A stretch of DNA of 64,000 bases from an uncultured Caproiciproducens sp. (GCF_963664915.1 NZ_OY761810.1:634661-698660), one strand, 5' to 3'. Shown: positions 26,033 to 34,683, counted from the stretch's first letter. The notes: generated by a model not told the origin, from the sequence alone. Made by a program: numbers and translations.

Positions 26033-27487
26033 TTAATCTTGCATTTTCATACCTTGTACCTGATTCCGCTTCCTGCTTCTCACCTGAAAAAGCCGAAATG
26101 CGGTAAACGCAGCCCCCAGACAACATACAGCAACCAGAATGAGATATACATTACTCATTCCATAGACAAATACGTCGTCCTTTCCTTTTACATAATCGGA
26201 AACACGGTAGTTTAACTTCCAGCTCATAAAGCCGTACAGCAGCGTTGTGGAAAGTGTGATTCCTACGATTTGGCCGAGATTCCGCACCAGCGAGTTGACG
26301 CTGCCGACAATTCCAAGCTTATCCCGGGGGCAGGCAGACATAATGAGCGAATTATTTGCCGGCTGAAATAGAGCTTGGCCTACAGCCATGATGGAAACGA
26401 AGACCGCGCAGATTCCAATCCGTGAATGCTCGGTAAGCCGCGACATGAGGGAAAAGCCCGAGGCCATCAGCAGCAGACCGATCAGGGTCAGAGATTCAGA
26501 GCCGATTTTATCGGAAAGAGTGCCGCAGATCGGAGACAGGATTGCCAGAATCAGCGGAGACAGCATCATAAACAGCCCCGCCTGCGCCGGTGTCAGTTTT
26601 AAAGTGTCCTGAAGGTAAAAGGGCAGGAGAATCGTAGATGCGGCAATGCAGACAAAGGAAGTGAGGGCACAAACAAGGTTTAACGAAAACCGCAGGTCAC
26701 GAAATATACTCAATGTAAGGAGTGGCTGACTTTGCCTTTTTTCCGCCCGGATAAACAACGCAATAAAAAAAATTGACACAAGAATCGCCGTCAAGATGTA
26801 CGGATTCGCAAATCCTGTTGTTTGCGCCTCAATGAGCGCCCCGAACAATAAAATTGTTCCCCCAAACTGAAGAACCGCGCCCGTTTTGTCCATTTGTTCA
26901 TGATTCCTTGCACTTTTGGGCAGATATTTCATCCCCAGCAGAAAGACTATAATGCCGATTGGTACGTTGACCCAGAAGATGGCGTTCCAGTTCAGGGCCG
27001 ACAGAATAAACCCGCCGACCGAGGGGCCGACCATGTTGCCCATCGCAACCGCCGTAACCAGAATGCCGAGCGCCCTGCCCCGGCCTTCCTTGGGATACAG
27101 TTCCGTGATAATCCCCTGATTGTTCGCCATGTAAGCGGAAGCCCCGATTCCCTGCACAAAGCGGCAAATGATCAGGAGCGTGAAGGACTGACACAGTCCG
27201 CACAGCAAGGAAGAGATCGTGAACAAGACCGTTCCGCACTGGAATACTTTTGATTTCCCAATGATATCCCCAAGACGTCCAAAAAACAAAATGGTGGAAC
27301 ATATGATCATGACATAGCTCGCAACCACCCATTCGACGGAGGAGAGCGGGACGTTCATTTTGCCGGACATCACGGGCAGCGCCACATTCACGATGCTGGA
27401 ATCCAGCGTGGCCATAAAGGTCATGGCGACAACGACAAATAGGGTAATTCTTTTTTTGCCGCCGCCGTTTGAAACTGCTTCTTTCAT
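26033..27487 (-). CDS. MFS drug exporter, DHA2 (14-helix) family
   Basis: This is an exporter of about 484 residues with 14 predicted membrane segments. It has the DHA2 hallmarks: MATLDSSIVNVALPVM in helix 1 (motif D1), GRLGDIIGKSKVF in loop 2-3 (motif A), RFVQGIGASAYMANNQGII (motif B) and GNMVGPSVGGFI (motif C, antiporter signature). Such EmrB/QacA-type pumps expel lipophilic drugs with proton antiport. The frame opens at a TTG at 27499. The ATG at 27487 is preferred because the AAAGAGG motif lies upstream of it. A divergent AraC regulator at 27633 probably controls it. Confidence 0.88.
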   Translation of the reverse strand: MKEAVSNGGGKKRITLFVVVAMTFMATLDSSIVNVALPVMSGKMNVPLSSVEWVVASYVMIICSTILFFGRLGDIIGKSKVFQCGTVLFTISSLLCGLCQSFTLLIICRFVQGIGASAYMANNQGIITELYPKEGRGRALGILVTAVAMGNMVGPSVGGFILSALNWNAIFWVNVPIGIIVFLLGMKYLPKSARNHEQMDKTGAVLQFGGTILLFGALIEAQTTGFANPYILTAILVSIFFIALFIRAEKRQSQPLLTLSIFRDLRFSLNLVCALTSFVCIAASTILLPFYLQDTLKLTPAQAGLFMMLSPLILAILSPICGTLSDKIGSESLTLIGLLLMASGFSLMSRLTEHSRIGICAVFVSIMAVGQALFQPANNSLIMSACPRDKLGIVGSVNSLVRNLGQIVGITLSTTLLYGFMSWKLNYRVSDYVKGKDDVFVYGMSNVYLILVAVCCLGAAFTAFRLFQVRSRKRNQVQGMKMQD

Positions 27488-27632
27488 TCTAAAAGTCAAC
27501 CTCTTTCAATTCTATGTAGCAATATTTTGATGTTTACATGATGCAGTGCTTATTCTATAATAACGATATGGGCTTTCATGCGCAAGAATTGTATTGCTGA
27601 CATTTAGCACAATATTGATATGAGGTGGATAA

Positions 27633-28529
27633 ATGAAAAATACAAACACCTATTTATACAGAGAGATGCCGGACAAAAATTTCAGCGTTGAAATTTTTTT
27701 GAAAGGCGATATTAAGCGCGGAGGAAATTACAAGAGACATTGGCATGAGCATTTGCAGTTTTACTATTTCGTCAGCGGAAAGGCTTTTCTTGAATGCGGC
27801 CGCAATCGCTTTTACGCCGCCGCAGGCAGCATCGTCGTAATCAACAGCAATGAACTGCATTATCTGGAGGGTCTTTCTGATGATTTGAGTTTCTACGTCA
27901 TCCGTATCGACCCCTCATTCCTTTTCAGCAATCAGGTCGACCTGCTGCAGACAAAATACCTTGCACCACTGACCCAAAATCGGATTTCCTTTCAAAACCT
28001 GATTGAAAATGACGCGGAGGTATCGGACTGTGTCAAACGGATGATTCGCGAGTACTTCTCCCGGCAGACCGGCTTCGAGCTCGCGATAAAATCGTTTGTC
28101 TACCAGTTGATTGTTCTGCTGCTGAGGGGATATGTCGCTAAAATACTGACCAAAGAAGAGTTTGAAGAGAATGCCCGAATTTTGCGGCGGTTTGATTCTG
28201 TTTTTCAGATCATACAAGAGCATTACGCCGAAAAGATCAGCTTAAAGGAACTGGCAGAAAGCGTGAATATCAGCGCCGGTCATTTTTGCAGGACATTCAA
28301 ACAAATGACCGGCAAGACGACAACGGACTATATCAACGGCGTTCGGCTGGAAAAGGCCGCAGCTCTTTTGGAGCAAAAAGATTTGAATATCACAGAAATC
28401 GCCATACGGTGCGGCTTTGACAGCGTAAACTATTTCAGCCGCCTGTTCCGAACGTACTACCACACTTCTCCGACCGCATTCAGAGGATGTTTACCGGACG
28501 GTTCAGCAACGACACAACACTCAGAATGA
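27633..28529 (+). CDS. AraC-family transcriptional regulator
   Basis: This 298-residue regulator has an N-terminal cupin (HWHEHLQFYYFVSGKAFLEC, AAAGSIVVINSNELHYL) and a C-terminal double helix-turn-helix (ISLKELAESVNISAGHFCRTF and ITEIAIRCGFDSVNYFSRLFRTYY). GAGGTGG precedes the start. It is transcribed divergently from the MFS exporter, 133 bp apart, and is the likely activator of that gene. The inducer is unknown. Confidence 0.88.
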   Translation: MKNTNTYLYREMPDKNFSVEIFLKGDIKRGGNYKRHWHEHLQFYYFVSGKAFLECGRNRFYAAAGSIVVINSNELHYLEGLSDDLSFYVIRIDPSFLFSNQVDLLQTKYLAPLTQNRISFQNLIENDAEVSDCVKRMIREYFSRQTGFELAIKSFVYQLIVLLLRGYVAKILTKEEFEENARILRRFDSVFQIIQEHYAEKISLKELAESVNISAGHFCRTFKQMTGKTTTDYINGVRLEKAAALLEQKDLNITEIAIRCGFDSVNYFSRLFRTYYHTSPTAFRGCLPDGSATTQHSE

Positions 28530-28570
28530 TCGGTTACGCTGGGATGGTGATGCAGCCGGATTATATTTCA

Positions 28571-29380
28571 TTATTTAATTCCATATAGTAACCCGATACG
28601 TCCGAGCATAAAACTGCTTTTCAAAATTTTCGGGATGAATGGTTCGTCCTTTGAGCAGACAAGATGAATTTCATGGATGCCTTCTGCTTTTAGCCGGCAG
28701 ACAAAATTGTCAATATCTCCGTAAAAATTTTTCTCAAAGTAGAGATCATGGAACGCAAAAGCACCGCCTTTTTTCACGACCCTCAGCGCTTCTTTTACGA
28801 CCAGGCGTTTATCCGGCTGGCTCCTTACCTCATGAAATACAAAGTTGCTGACCGCGCCGTCAAACGATTCGTCTGGGAATGCAAGACCTGCCGCGTCTCC
28901 TTTTTGGAAGGAAACCCGGTCGGAAACGCCCTCACGCTTGGCGTTTGCTTCGCATTGCTCTTTGGCAAAGTCCCAAACCGAGCCCCAATAATCCATCCCG
29001 GTTACTATACCACTGGGAAACTTTTTTGCCGCCTTGATCGACAGTGCTCCGTTTCCACAGCCGATATCCAGAATCTTGCCAGAATCAAATTTCAGATAGG
29101 ACAAAACGTAGTCGAGAATCCGGCTCTGGATTTGGCTTTTGCCCTTGTAAGAAAACAATCTGCGGCAAATACCAAAATAAATGGTTGTAACCAGCAATCC
29201 AACCATAAGTGTCAGCAAGATGCCCCTGATAGCCCAGCGTGCAGCGGATGGCCATAGTACCGTAAACGGCATAAAACTGACGGCGCATAAGGCGGCGGCA
29301 ATCAGCGTCGCCACCGTCCACATCCGCATCATACTGCCCGATACCCAATTTCCGTAATCAATTTCTTCTCTGTTCTTCAT
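28571..29380 (-). CDS. membrane-anchored class I SAM-dependent methyltransferase
   Basis: This 269-residue protein has two N-terminal membrane segments (about residues 17-65). A Rossmann methyltransferase domain follows with motif I ILDIGCGNGALSIKAA (about 98-113), GMDYWG, GDAAGLAFPDESFDGAVSNFVFHE and VKKGGAFAFHDL. The acceptor cannot be told; membrane anchoring suggests a lipid or quinone-like substrate. It lies 80 bases downstream of a TetR gene on the same strand, and a TetR-type palindrome sits in the gap, so it probably has a regulated promoter of its own. AGGAG precedes the start. Confidence 0.8.
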   Translation of the reverse strand: MKNREEIDYGNWVSGSMMRMWTVATLIAAALCAVSFMPFTVLWPSAARWAIRGILLTLMVGLLVTTIYFGICRRLFSYKGKSQIQSRILDYVLSYLKFDSGKILDIGCGNGALSIKAAKKFPSGIVTGMDYWGSVWDFAKEQCEANAKREGVSDRVSFQKGDAAGLAFPDESFDGAVSNFVFHEVRSQPDKRLVVKEALRVVKKGGAFAFHDLYFEKNFYGDIDNFVCRLKAEGIHEIHLVCSKDEPFIPKILKSSFMLGRIGLLYGIK

Positions 29381-29401
29381 GAATGTGACTCCTTTCTTTT
29401 T

Positions 29402-29421
29402 AACATAACGCTTGTTATGTT
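29402..29421. promoter_or_regulatory. TetR-type operator upstream of the methyltransferase
   Basis: AACATAACGCTTGTTATGTT has perfect 8-bp arms. The core CATAAC-N4-GTTATG is shared with the site upstream of the TetR gene (30117-30132). Confidence 0.65.
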
Positions 29422-29459
29422 GTGCTGATAAATATACTCGAAGATCTTTTTCAAAACCC

Positions 29460-30104
29460 TCAAGTGTATTTTTGTTTTATGTGGTTCATTACGTTCTCAA
29501 AACCGCCGACGGCATAGCTTGCGATAATTTCAGCCTGACTGAGCGCTTCTTCCAGAGGAATATTGCTTTGCAGCAGTTCAAGATAAGCATGAATCCGAAA
29601 GGAAACCATACAGCGAACTGCGTTTTTCATCATCGGAGAATCCGCGATTTTTTTACTGTGATACAGACAGACAAACTCGCTGAACAGCTGCTCCATAAAC
29701 TGAATCATTTCACGATAAAAACCATCATAGGAAGACCCCCGCGCCATACTCGTCAGCAAAACAAAAGCGTCTTTGTTGGCGTACAAGTAACGCATCAAGG
29801 CTTTTTCGTGGTCAATGTCGGAGCGGGGAAGCTTCGATTCGCTGCTGCTTATCGAGCTTTGGTATTCCACCTTTTCGGTTTGTGCAAAAGAGGCCATCAT
29901 CTTTTTTAATTCGGAAGCGGCATCCTTTACAAGGCAGTCAAACAGGTCTTCCTTGTTCTCAAAGAAAAAATACAGCGCACCGGTCGTCAGACCCGCGTTT
30001 TTGCAGATGGTGCGCAGCGACGCTTTTTCAAACCCATTTAATAAAAATTCCTGCTTTGCGGACTGGAGCAGCTTTTCTCTTGTCTCAACTGCGTTTTCTA
30101 TCAA
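29460..30104 (-). CDS. TetR/AcrR-family repressor
   Basis: This regulator has about 214 residues. The N-terminal helix-turn-helix is SAKQEFLLNGFEKASLRTICKNAGLTTGALYFFFENKEDLF (about residues 14-55) and the rest is an all-helical ligand domain. A TTG at 30104 with AGGAGG five bases upstream is preferred to a GTG six bases further up. Matching palindromes before this gene and before the methyltransferase show autoregulation and control of the neighbour. The inducer is unknown. Confidence 0.85.
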   Translation of the reverse strand: MIENAVETREKLLQSAKQEFLLNGFEKASLRTICKNAGLTTGALYFFFENKEDLFDCLVKDAASELKKMMASFAQTEKVEYQSSISSSESKLPRSDIDHEKALMRYLYANKDAFVLLTSMARGSSYDGFYREMIQFMEQLFSEFVCLYHSKKIADSPMMKNAVRCMVSFRIHAYLELLQSNIPLEEALSQAEIIASYAVGGFENVMNHIKQKYT

Positions 30105-30116
30105 AACCACCTCCTA

Positions 30117-30155
30117 CATAACATATGTTATGCTATCACATTACATCTGTTATGT
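30117..30155. promoter_or_regulatory. TetR autoregulatory operator region
   Basis: CATAACATATGTTATG (30117-30132) is a perfect palindrome with the core also seen at 29402. A second partial copy (ACATCTGTTATGT) lies at 30143-30155. Confidence 0.6.
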
Positions 30156-30172
30156 CAAGAGTGGAGGTTCTA

Positions 30173-30478
30173 TTACGGGATCACAACCAAATCTCTTAGC
30201 ACGTTGGCACTCATCGGTGTGATTTCAAGTGTTTCTTCCTCTGAAATTTCTGCGGAACAGGCGAGCTTTATTTTGCCGTTTACACGCAAAGAGCATCTGC
30301 CGCAGATGCCATGGTCACACGCGCCATGCTTAAAATACGCAATTGTGCTGTCTAAGTTTTCACAAATATAATCCAAAACATCCATCACCGTCCAGTGCGG
30401 CATCGCCGGCACATCAAACGTATCAAAATGGCTTTCGGTATCAATAGACGGATCATAACGATAAATTTTTACCTGCAT
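30173..30478 (-). CDS. 2Fe-2S ferredoxin-domain subunit, SdhB/FrdB N-terminal part only
   Basis: This protein has about 101 residues. The plant-type 2Fe-2S motif HGACDHGICGRCSLRVNG followed by LACSAEI carries the four cluster Cys (C-x4-C-x2-C and a later C). The fold is the N-terminal domain of succinate dehydrogenase/fumarate reductase iron-sulfur subunits; the C-terminal [4Fe-4S]/[3Fe-4S] domain is absent. GGAGG before the ATG at 30478 supports that start. It lies 21 bases downstream of the flavoprotein gene and should pass electrons to or from it. Because the usual quinone-side clusters are missing, the electron partner must be another protein. Confidence 0.8.
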   Translation of the reverse strand: MQVKIYRYDPSIDTESHFDTFDVPAMPHWTVMDVLDYICENLDSTIAYFKHGACDHGICGRCSLRVNGKIKLACSAEISEEETLEITPMSANVLRDLVVIP

Positions 30479-30499
30479 TTCTTTTCCTCCAATCAACGG

Positions 30500-32326
30500 T
30501 TATCGAACGCTGGCATTTTTGAATTTCAATTTCTGGCGAATCATGAATTCCGGAATGTTTTTTTCGCTTTCATTGGGAATCGGAATTCTCGTTACAGTTG
30601 GTTTACGCTCACTCATTATCATATGGTCCGAATCCTGTTCCTCTAAAATGCGCACTGCGAAGCGTTCATTATTTACCTCCGGATAATCCGAACGCAGATG
30701 GAAGCCGCGGCTTTCACGCCGCATCAGGGCGGCACGGATCCCCGCCTCCGTGCAGGTCAGCATATTTTCAGCCTGCAAGGCACAAAGGCGCTCATAGTTA
30801 TAACTGGGTGATTTGCACCCAGCGCATAGATGGGGAATATCTGTTTCTTTGATCTGTTCCATCTCCGCTAGGGCTGCGCTCAATCCTTCCTCACTGCGAA
30901 TGGAGCCAAAGCCCTGATCTGCCGCCCGGTGAATTTTTTGAATGGTCGTGACCGAGTTTACGCCCTCAGTGCGAAGAATCGGTGCCTGAATTTTATTCAG
31001 TATCGTATTTACCATCTGCTCGTCTGCTTTCGGCTGTGCAGCCTTTTGTGCATACTCTGCCGCCGAAGCACCTGCCTTTGCGCCCTGTACCATCATTTCA
31101 GTTGTTGCATCCGCCACGCGGCACGCGCCGAACATTCCGCTTCCGGCTTCTCCTGCCGCAAAAAGGCCGGGCACTCTTGTTGCCATTTTCTCGTCAATCA
31201 CAATGCCGCCCATCGAATACTCCGAGCAAAGCGCAAATTCGATTTTCTTCTTTTCAAGCATCAGCTTCTTGAAATAGAATAAATCATCACTGTGATAGTA
31301 GCCGTATTTATAAAAGTCCTTAAAATACTTCAGCAACTCTTTAAAACCATAATTGAAAATAAATCCGGGTAGTCTCGCGAGCTTTGAAAAATCCATATAC
31401 AACCCGCCGTTTTCCGTTCCTTTTCCTTCTGCAAGACGGCCCGACCAATAGTAGTTAAAAATAACCTTGTCAAGCTCGCTTCCCTTTGCCATTTTGCGCA
31501 TGGACGCGGGAATTTTTATGGCATTTCCTTCACCGTCAATCGTACCGATTGGGATGCCGGAGGAATAAAGCAGAAACGGCAGAATCGAGCCTTTGCTACT
31601 TTGCGGTTCCAGCGCCGTTGGGATAAAGATCATGAACTCCATATCGGCAAGCTGCGCTCCCGCGCGGTAAGCCATGGCAATTCCATCCCCGGCTATCATG
31701 TCACTGTTGGTACTTGTCACAGAAAACGGCTGATACCCACCGGTTCCGATTACGACGGATTTGGCATGAATGATTACTGGTTCTCCGCTGTAAACATTAA
31801 ATCCGACCGCGCCCGTAATTTTACCGTCACTTTTTAACAAATCAACGAGTACCGTATCTTCCACCGTTTCAATGCCGGGCGTTTCATGCAGCCCCTGTGT
31901 AAGGGCCTTGCCCAAAGCATGACCGGAAAGCATCCAGCCGCCCGGTGCAAAAAAGTTTTGCTTTATTTTTGCGCGTTCTCCCCACTGATAGCACTGATAA
32001 ACAACATCCGGGCTTTCGTCTACATATTGCTGTACAAGGTTTTGTTCTGAAAGGAAGAAACTTTGCTTTACAATTTGCTCAAATAAATAGTCTTTATTGA
32101 AAGAGGCATCTGCTTTTTGAAAGCCAAAATTTTTGGCGCTTTCTCCGTCCATCGAATAGGAGCCGCCAATCATAATAGTATTTCCGCTATTACCAATTTT
32201 TCCTTTTGAAACAAGCGTTACACGGGCTCCCTGCTTTTTGGCGGAGATTGCCGCCATGATTCCGGCACCGCCTCCGCCAATGCAAAGTACGTCGGTATGT
32301 ATCACGTTACCATTATTTTTCTCCAT
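30500..32326 (-). CDS. FAD-binding flavoprotein, fumarate reductase/SdhA-like
   Basis: This 608-residue flavoprotein has a dinucleotide-binding start (CIGGGGAGIMAAISAKKQGA), the FAD region KGKIGNSGNTIMIGG and the second FAD motif FAAGEAGSGMFGACRVADATTEMMVQG (about 395-420). The helical cap and C-terminal domain are like those of SdhA/FrdA/AprA. The His that links FAD covalently in SdhA/FrdA is not evident in the GNSGNT region, so FAD is probably non-covalent, as in soluble reductases. It overlaps the upstream ATC-hydrolase-like gene by 14 bases and is followed by a 2Fe-2S gene. The substrate is unknown; an enoate-type reductase is possible. Confidence 0.82.
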   Translation of the reverse strand: MEKNNGNVIHTDVLCIGGGGAGIMAAISAKKQGARVTLVSKGKIGNSGNTIMIGGSYSMDGESAKNFGFQKADASFNKDYLFEQIVKQSFFLSEQNLVQQYVDESPDVVYQCYQWGERAKIKQNFFAPGGWMLSGHALGKALTQGLHETPGIETVEDTVLVDLLKSDGKITGAVGFNVYSGEPVIIHAKSVVIGTGGYQPFSVTSTNSDMIAGDGIAMAYRAGAQLADMEFMIFIPTALEPQSSKGSILPFLLYSSGIPIGTIDGEGNAIKIPASMRKMAKGSELDKVIFNYYWSGRLAEGKGTENGGLYMDFSKLARLPGFIFNYGFKELLKYFKDFYKYGYYHSDDLFYFKKLMLEKKKIEFALCSEYSMGGIVIDEKMATRVPGLFAAGEAGSGMFGACRVADATTEMMVQGAKAGASAAEYAQKAAQPKADEQMVNTILNKIQAPILRTEGVNSVTTIQKIHRAADQGFGSIRSEEGLSAALAEMEQIKETDIPHLCAGCKSPSYNYERLCALQAENMLTCTEAGIRAALMRRESRGFHLRSDYPEVNNERFAVRILEEQDSDHMIMSERKPTVTRIPIPNESEKNIPEFMIRQKLKFKNASVR

Positions 32327-32798
32327 TGCCGTTTTGCCCCTCTTTCATTTGCACCTGAAAGTCACAGACACGGTCGCCCTTGGTTTTGCATCGCGGGCGG
32401 CTGAGCGCCAACCCAAAACCACCAAACAAAATATGGTCAATTTCGCAGTATAACGCGCCAAGCTCCATGCCGTTTTCTCCAAAGTCTTCCCACATATCAA
32501 ACATCGGGCATTCTGTGATGACCAATGGATTCGCGAGATCGTTTTTCCAGCCGTTGGACGGCATATCACGTACCTCAGAATAAGTTTGAGGGGCAAGAGG
32601 CAGTCCTCTTTCGATTGCCTCTTTTTTCATATCGGAGACTCTTTTCTCACCGAATTTTTTCAGTGACTCCCGTATTGCCGCTTTCCCTTTTTCCTCACCC
32701 AGATTTTCAACAAGCGCATCTGCAAGAAAATAATAGAGTTCCGCTGTCAGTTTTGCGAAGCGAACAGCCGGGTCTTCTGAACTTTTTATGGATGTCAT
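32313..32798 (-). CDS. ATC hydrolase-like protein (L-2-amino-thiazoline-4-carboxylate hydrolase family)
   Basis: This protein has about 161 residues and matches the ATC_hydrolase family: SNGWKNDLANPLVITECPMFDMWEDFG and ALYCEIDHILFGGF, then RPRCKTKGDRVCDFQ at the end. In Pseudomonas the family opens a thiazoline ring on the way to cysteine, but most members in anaerobes are of unknown substrate. The frame opens at 32852; the ATG at 32798 has GAAGGGAAG seven bases upstream and is preferred. Its stop overlaps the flavoprotein start, so the two are coupled and probably act in one pathway. Confidence 0.7.
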   Translation of the reverse strand: MTSIKSSEDPAVRFAKLTAELYYFLADALVENLGEEKGKAAIRESLKKFGEKRVSDMKKEAIERGLPLAPQTYSEVRDMPSNGWKNDLANPLVITECPMFDMWEDFGENGMELGALYCEIDHILFGGFGLALSRPRCKTKGDRVCDFQVQMKEGQNGNGEK

Positions 32799-32935
32799 GC
32801 CAAAGCTTCCCTTCATTCTTCTGCAACTCTGTTTTGCAAATTGTAGACACATTTATGACGAGTACTGATCCTGGTTTCATCATACGTCAATTTGTACGAA
32901 GTGTCAATAGTCTATAATCAAAATAGTTTATTTAG

Positions 32936-32949
32936 TAAAATATATTTTA
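32936..32949. promoter_or_regulatory. palindrome in the divergent MarR/flavoprotein promoter region
   Basis: TAAAATATATTTTA is a perfect palindrome about 90 bp before the MarR start. It could be a MarR-type operator shared by both directions. Confidence 0.35.
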
Positions 32950-33024
32950 TCAAAACAAAACAGTTTTAAAACATTCTTGATTGTGTTATAATTTCTATAA
33001 TAAGAGAAAAAGGAAGCTATTAAA

Positions 33025-33477
33025 ATGGGAAAAGACATCAACGAAGAGCGCCTTTTAGAGCGAGTAAATCGAATTTCACACCGCATTGTAAGATTGAATG
33101 AACAATTTGACGAGAAATCCTTTCATAGAATAAAAAACCTTTCCAAAATTGAAATATCTGTTTTGAGTTTGCTTTGCGAGAATCCGCAAATGATTATGCG
33201 TGATATCAGCGAACAGCTTCAGGTATCAAAAAGCACTATGACCGGCGTTGTCGATAAGCTGGAAGAGCTGGGGTTTTTACAGCGTGTCATCAACAAGCGT
33301 GATCGCAGGTCATATGCCCTTGAGGTCACGGCGGAAGGGAAGCTTGCGCAAAAGGAGCATTTGAAATGGGAAAGGGAAGCCTATCTGCAGTTTATTGAGG
33401 CCATGCGCGCATGTGACGTAGCAGAGACCTACCTTGATCAAACTGAAAAAATCCTTGCATATTTTGAAAACCATTGA
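33025..33477 (+). CDS. MarR-family regulator
   Basis: This 150-residue regulator has a winged helix at residues 40-105 (IEISVLSLLCENPQMIMRDISEQLQVSKSTMTGVVDKLEELGFL, wing INKRDRRSYALEVT) between dimerisation helices. AAGGAAG precedes the ATG. It is divergent from the ATC-hydrolase/flavoprotein/2Fe-2S operon, so it may repress that operon. It also precedes an MFS remnant on the same strand, so its original target may have been a pump that is now deleted. Confidence 0.85.
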   Translation: MGKDINEERLLERVNRISHRIVRLNEQFDEKSFHRIKNLSKIEISVLSLLCENPQMIMRDISEQLQVSKSTMTGVVDKLEELGFLQRVINKRDRRSYALEVTAEGKLAQKEHLKWEREAYLQFIEAMRACDVAETYLDQTEKILAYFENH

Positions 33478-33553
33478 ATTACAAAACGGGCTTTCGTTTT
33501 TGATAGAAAAGAACTGATCTTACCTATACTCAAACGGGATGCAGGAGGGTCTT

Positions 33554-33674
33554 TTGATCAACCGGCATTTACCTAACATTTAATAAATTTCTGCTTTTCG
33601 CTGTCATTAATTTTACCGCATCCATTTTCAATGCCGCCCTGCCCGCTATGATGCTGTCACGGACCGGAGGATGA
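33554..33674 (+). pseudogene. MFS transporter N-terminal remnant
   Basis: A GGAGGG followed by a TTG start gives INRHLPNI, then a frame change, then FNKFLLFAVINFTASIFNAA and LPAMMLSRTGG before a stop. This reads like the first membrane helix of an MFS drug pump. The rest is missing, and the sequence runs directly into a MATE remnant on the other strand. Confidence 0.45.
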
Positions 33675-33806
33675 GAGATGCCCACCATCTGCCTACAAAC
33701 AAAGAGTCTACAAATTGATAGGAACTGGCGGCAATCATTCCGAGTACGGCACCGATAACCTCCAGAACAAGAGATCTATTTTATCAGTTAGTAAATTCAG
33801 CTTCAT
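33664..33806 (-). pseudogene. MATE efflux pump N-terminal remnant
   Basis: On the minus strand an ATG at 33806 gives MKLNLLTDKIDLLFWRLSVP. A frame change then leads to VIGAVLGMIAASSYQFVDSL and FVGRWWASLIL. This is the typical start of a MATE/NorM pump (first helix with SSYQFVDSLFVGR). It lies just downstream of the metallo-hydrolase gene in the same direction and is cut off at the junction with the MFS remnant. Confidence 0.55.
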
Positions 33807-33814
33807 TTTTTGCC

Positions 33815-34528
33815 CTATCTAATATTAAAACGTGCAAGCATGTTCTTAAGCTTTTTAGCGGGAAAAGGGTTGCCGTGAGCAGGCAATATTGTTTGAGCTC
33901 CGGCAGAAATCAATTTTTGAATACTTTTGTAAGTTTGCTCTAAGTTGCTGTAATAGATCGGACGGTAATGAGTACCGGTGAATTTTAGAAAATTCATGGC
34001 CGCATCCCCTACAAAAGCAACACCATCATCGTACAGAACGCTCATGGAGTCGGCAGAGTGCCCCGGCGTATACAAAATATCGGCATGAATGCCCAGCACC
34101 CGTAAAATATTTTGATCATCACCATCAACCAATGTGTCCTCATCATTGATGAGAACAGGCGGATATTTAAAATCCTTGTGGAATAATTCAAAAACGGAGA
34201 ACAACAGCCGCATACGGCAGGTTATGTAATGCCCTTCTTCTTCCTCACCGCTGTCCCCCTGAGCCAGAAGAAGGACAGATTTTTTTTGCACAATCAAGGG
34301 AATGCCAAATTCGTATTTGAGCTTATTTGCAAAACCAGAATGGTCGTCGTGATAATGGGTAAGCAGCAGATACTTGATTTGATCAATTTCGATTCCGGCC
34401 TTTTTCAGCTTTTTCCTGAATTTTTTATAATCGGCTTCATAACCGGTATCAATTAACAAATAACCATTCGAACACTCAAGCAGATATACTTTCGTGATTC
34501 CTAAATTCAACCGGATATAATGACTCAT
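33815..34528 (-). CDS. metallo-beta-lactamase-fold hydrolase
   Basis: This 237-residue protein has the metal motif THYHDDHSG (HxHxDH, about residues 57-65), GHSADSMSVLYDDGVAFVGDAAMNF with the third metal His and bridging Asp, and PAHGNPF with the last His. The order is that of glyoxalase II/lactonase-type enzymes. The substrate is unknown. GGAGG precedes the ATG. A TetR gene is divergent, with two long palindromes between them, so this gene is probably repressed by that TetR. Confidence 0.85.
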   Translation of the reverse strand: MSHYIRLNLGITKVYLLECSNGYLLIDTGYEADYKKFRKKLKKAGIEIDQIKYLLLTHYHDDHSGFANKLKYEFGIPLIVQKKSVLLLAQGDSGEEEEGHYITCRMRLLFSVFELFHKDFKYPPVLINDEDTLVDGDDQNILRVLGIHADILYTPGHSADSMSVLYDDGVAFVGDAAMNFLKFTGTHYRPIYYSNLEQTYKSIQKLISAGAQTILPAHGNPFPAKKLKNMLARFNIR

Positions 34529-34548
34529 AATGAATCCTCCATTTCATA

Positions 34549-34570
34549 AATAAGAGCTTCTGCTCTTATT
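34549..34570. promoter_or_regulatory. palindrome 1 between the metallo-hydrolase and TetR genes
   Basis: AATAAGAG-N6-CTCTTATT, a candidate operator close to the hydrolase start. Confidence 0.5.
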
Positions 34571-34598
34571 ACAGAGTAACAGAAGCTTTCCCTTCTGT

Positions 34599-34630
34599 CA
34601 ACAAACAAGAGCACAAACTCTTGTTTGTTG
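34599..34630. promoter_or_regulatory. palindrome 2, long TetR-type operator
   Basis: Arms CAACAAACAAGAG and CTCTTGTTTGTTG (13 bp, perfect) with a six-base spacer. The CAAGAG/CTCTTG core echoes palindrome 1 (AAGAG/CTCTT). Confidence 0.6.
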
Positions 34631-34683
34631 ACTATGCAGCCCCAATATAGTACAATACAAAGAGGAATGGTGGTGGACTCAGC

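Noticed and set aside
26033..26126. Minus-strand frame at 25941-26126
   Set aside because: Overlaps the end of the MFS gene in another frame, with no ribosome binding site.
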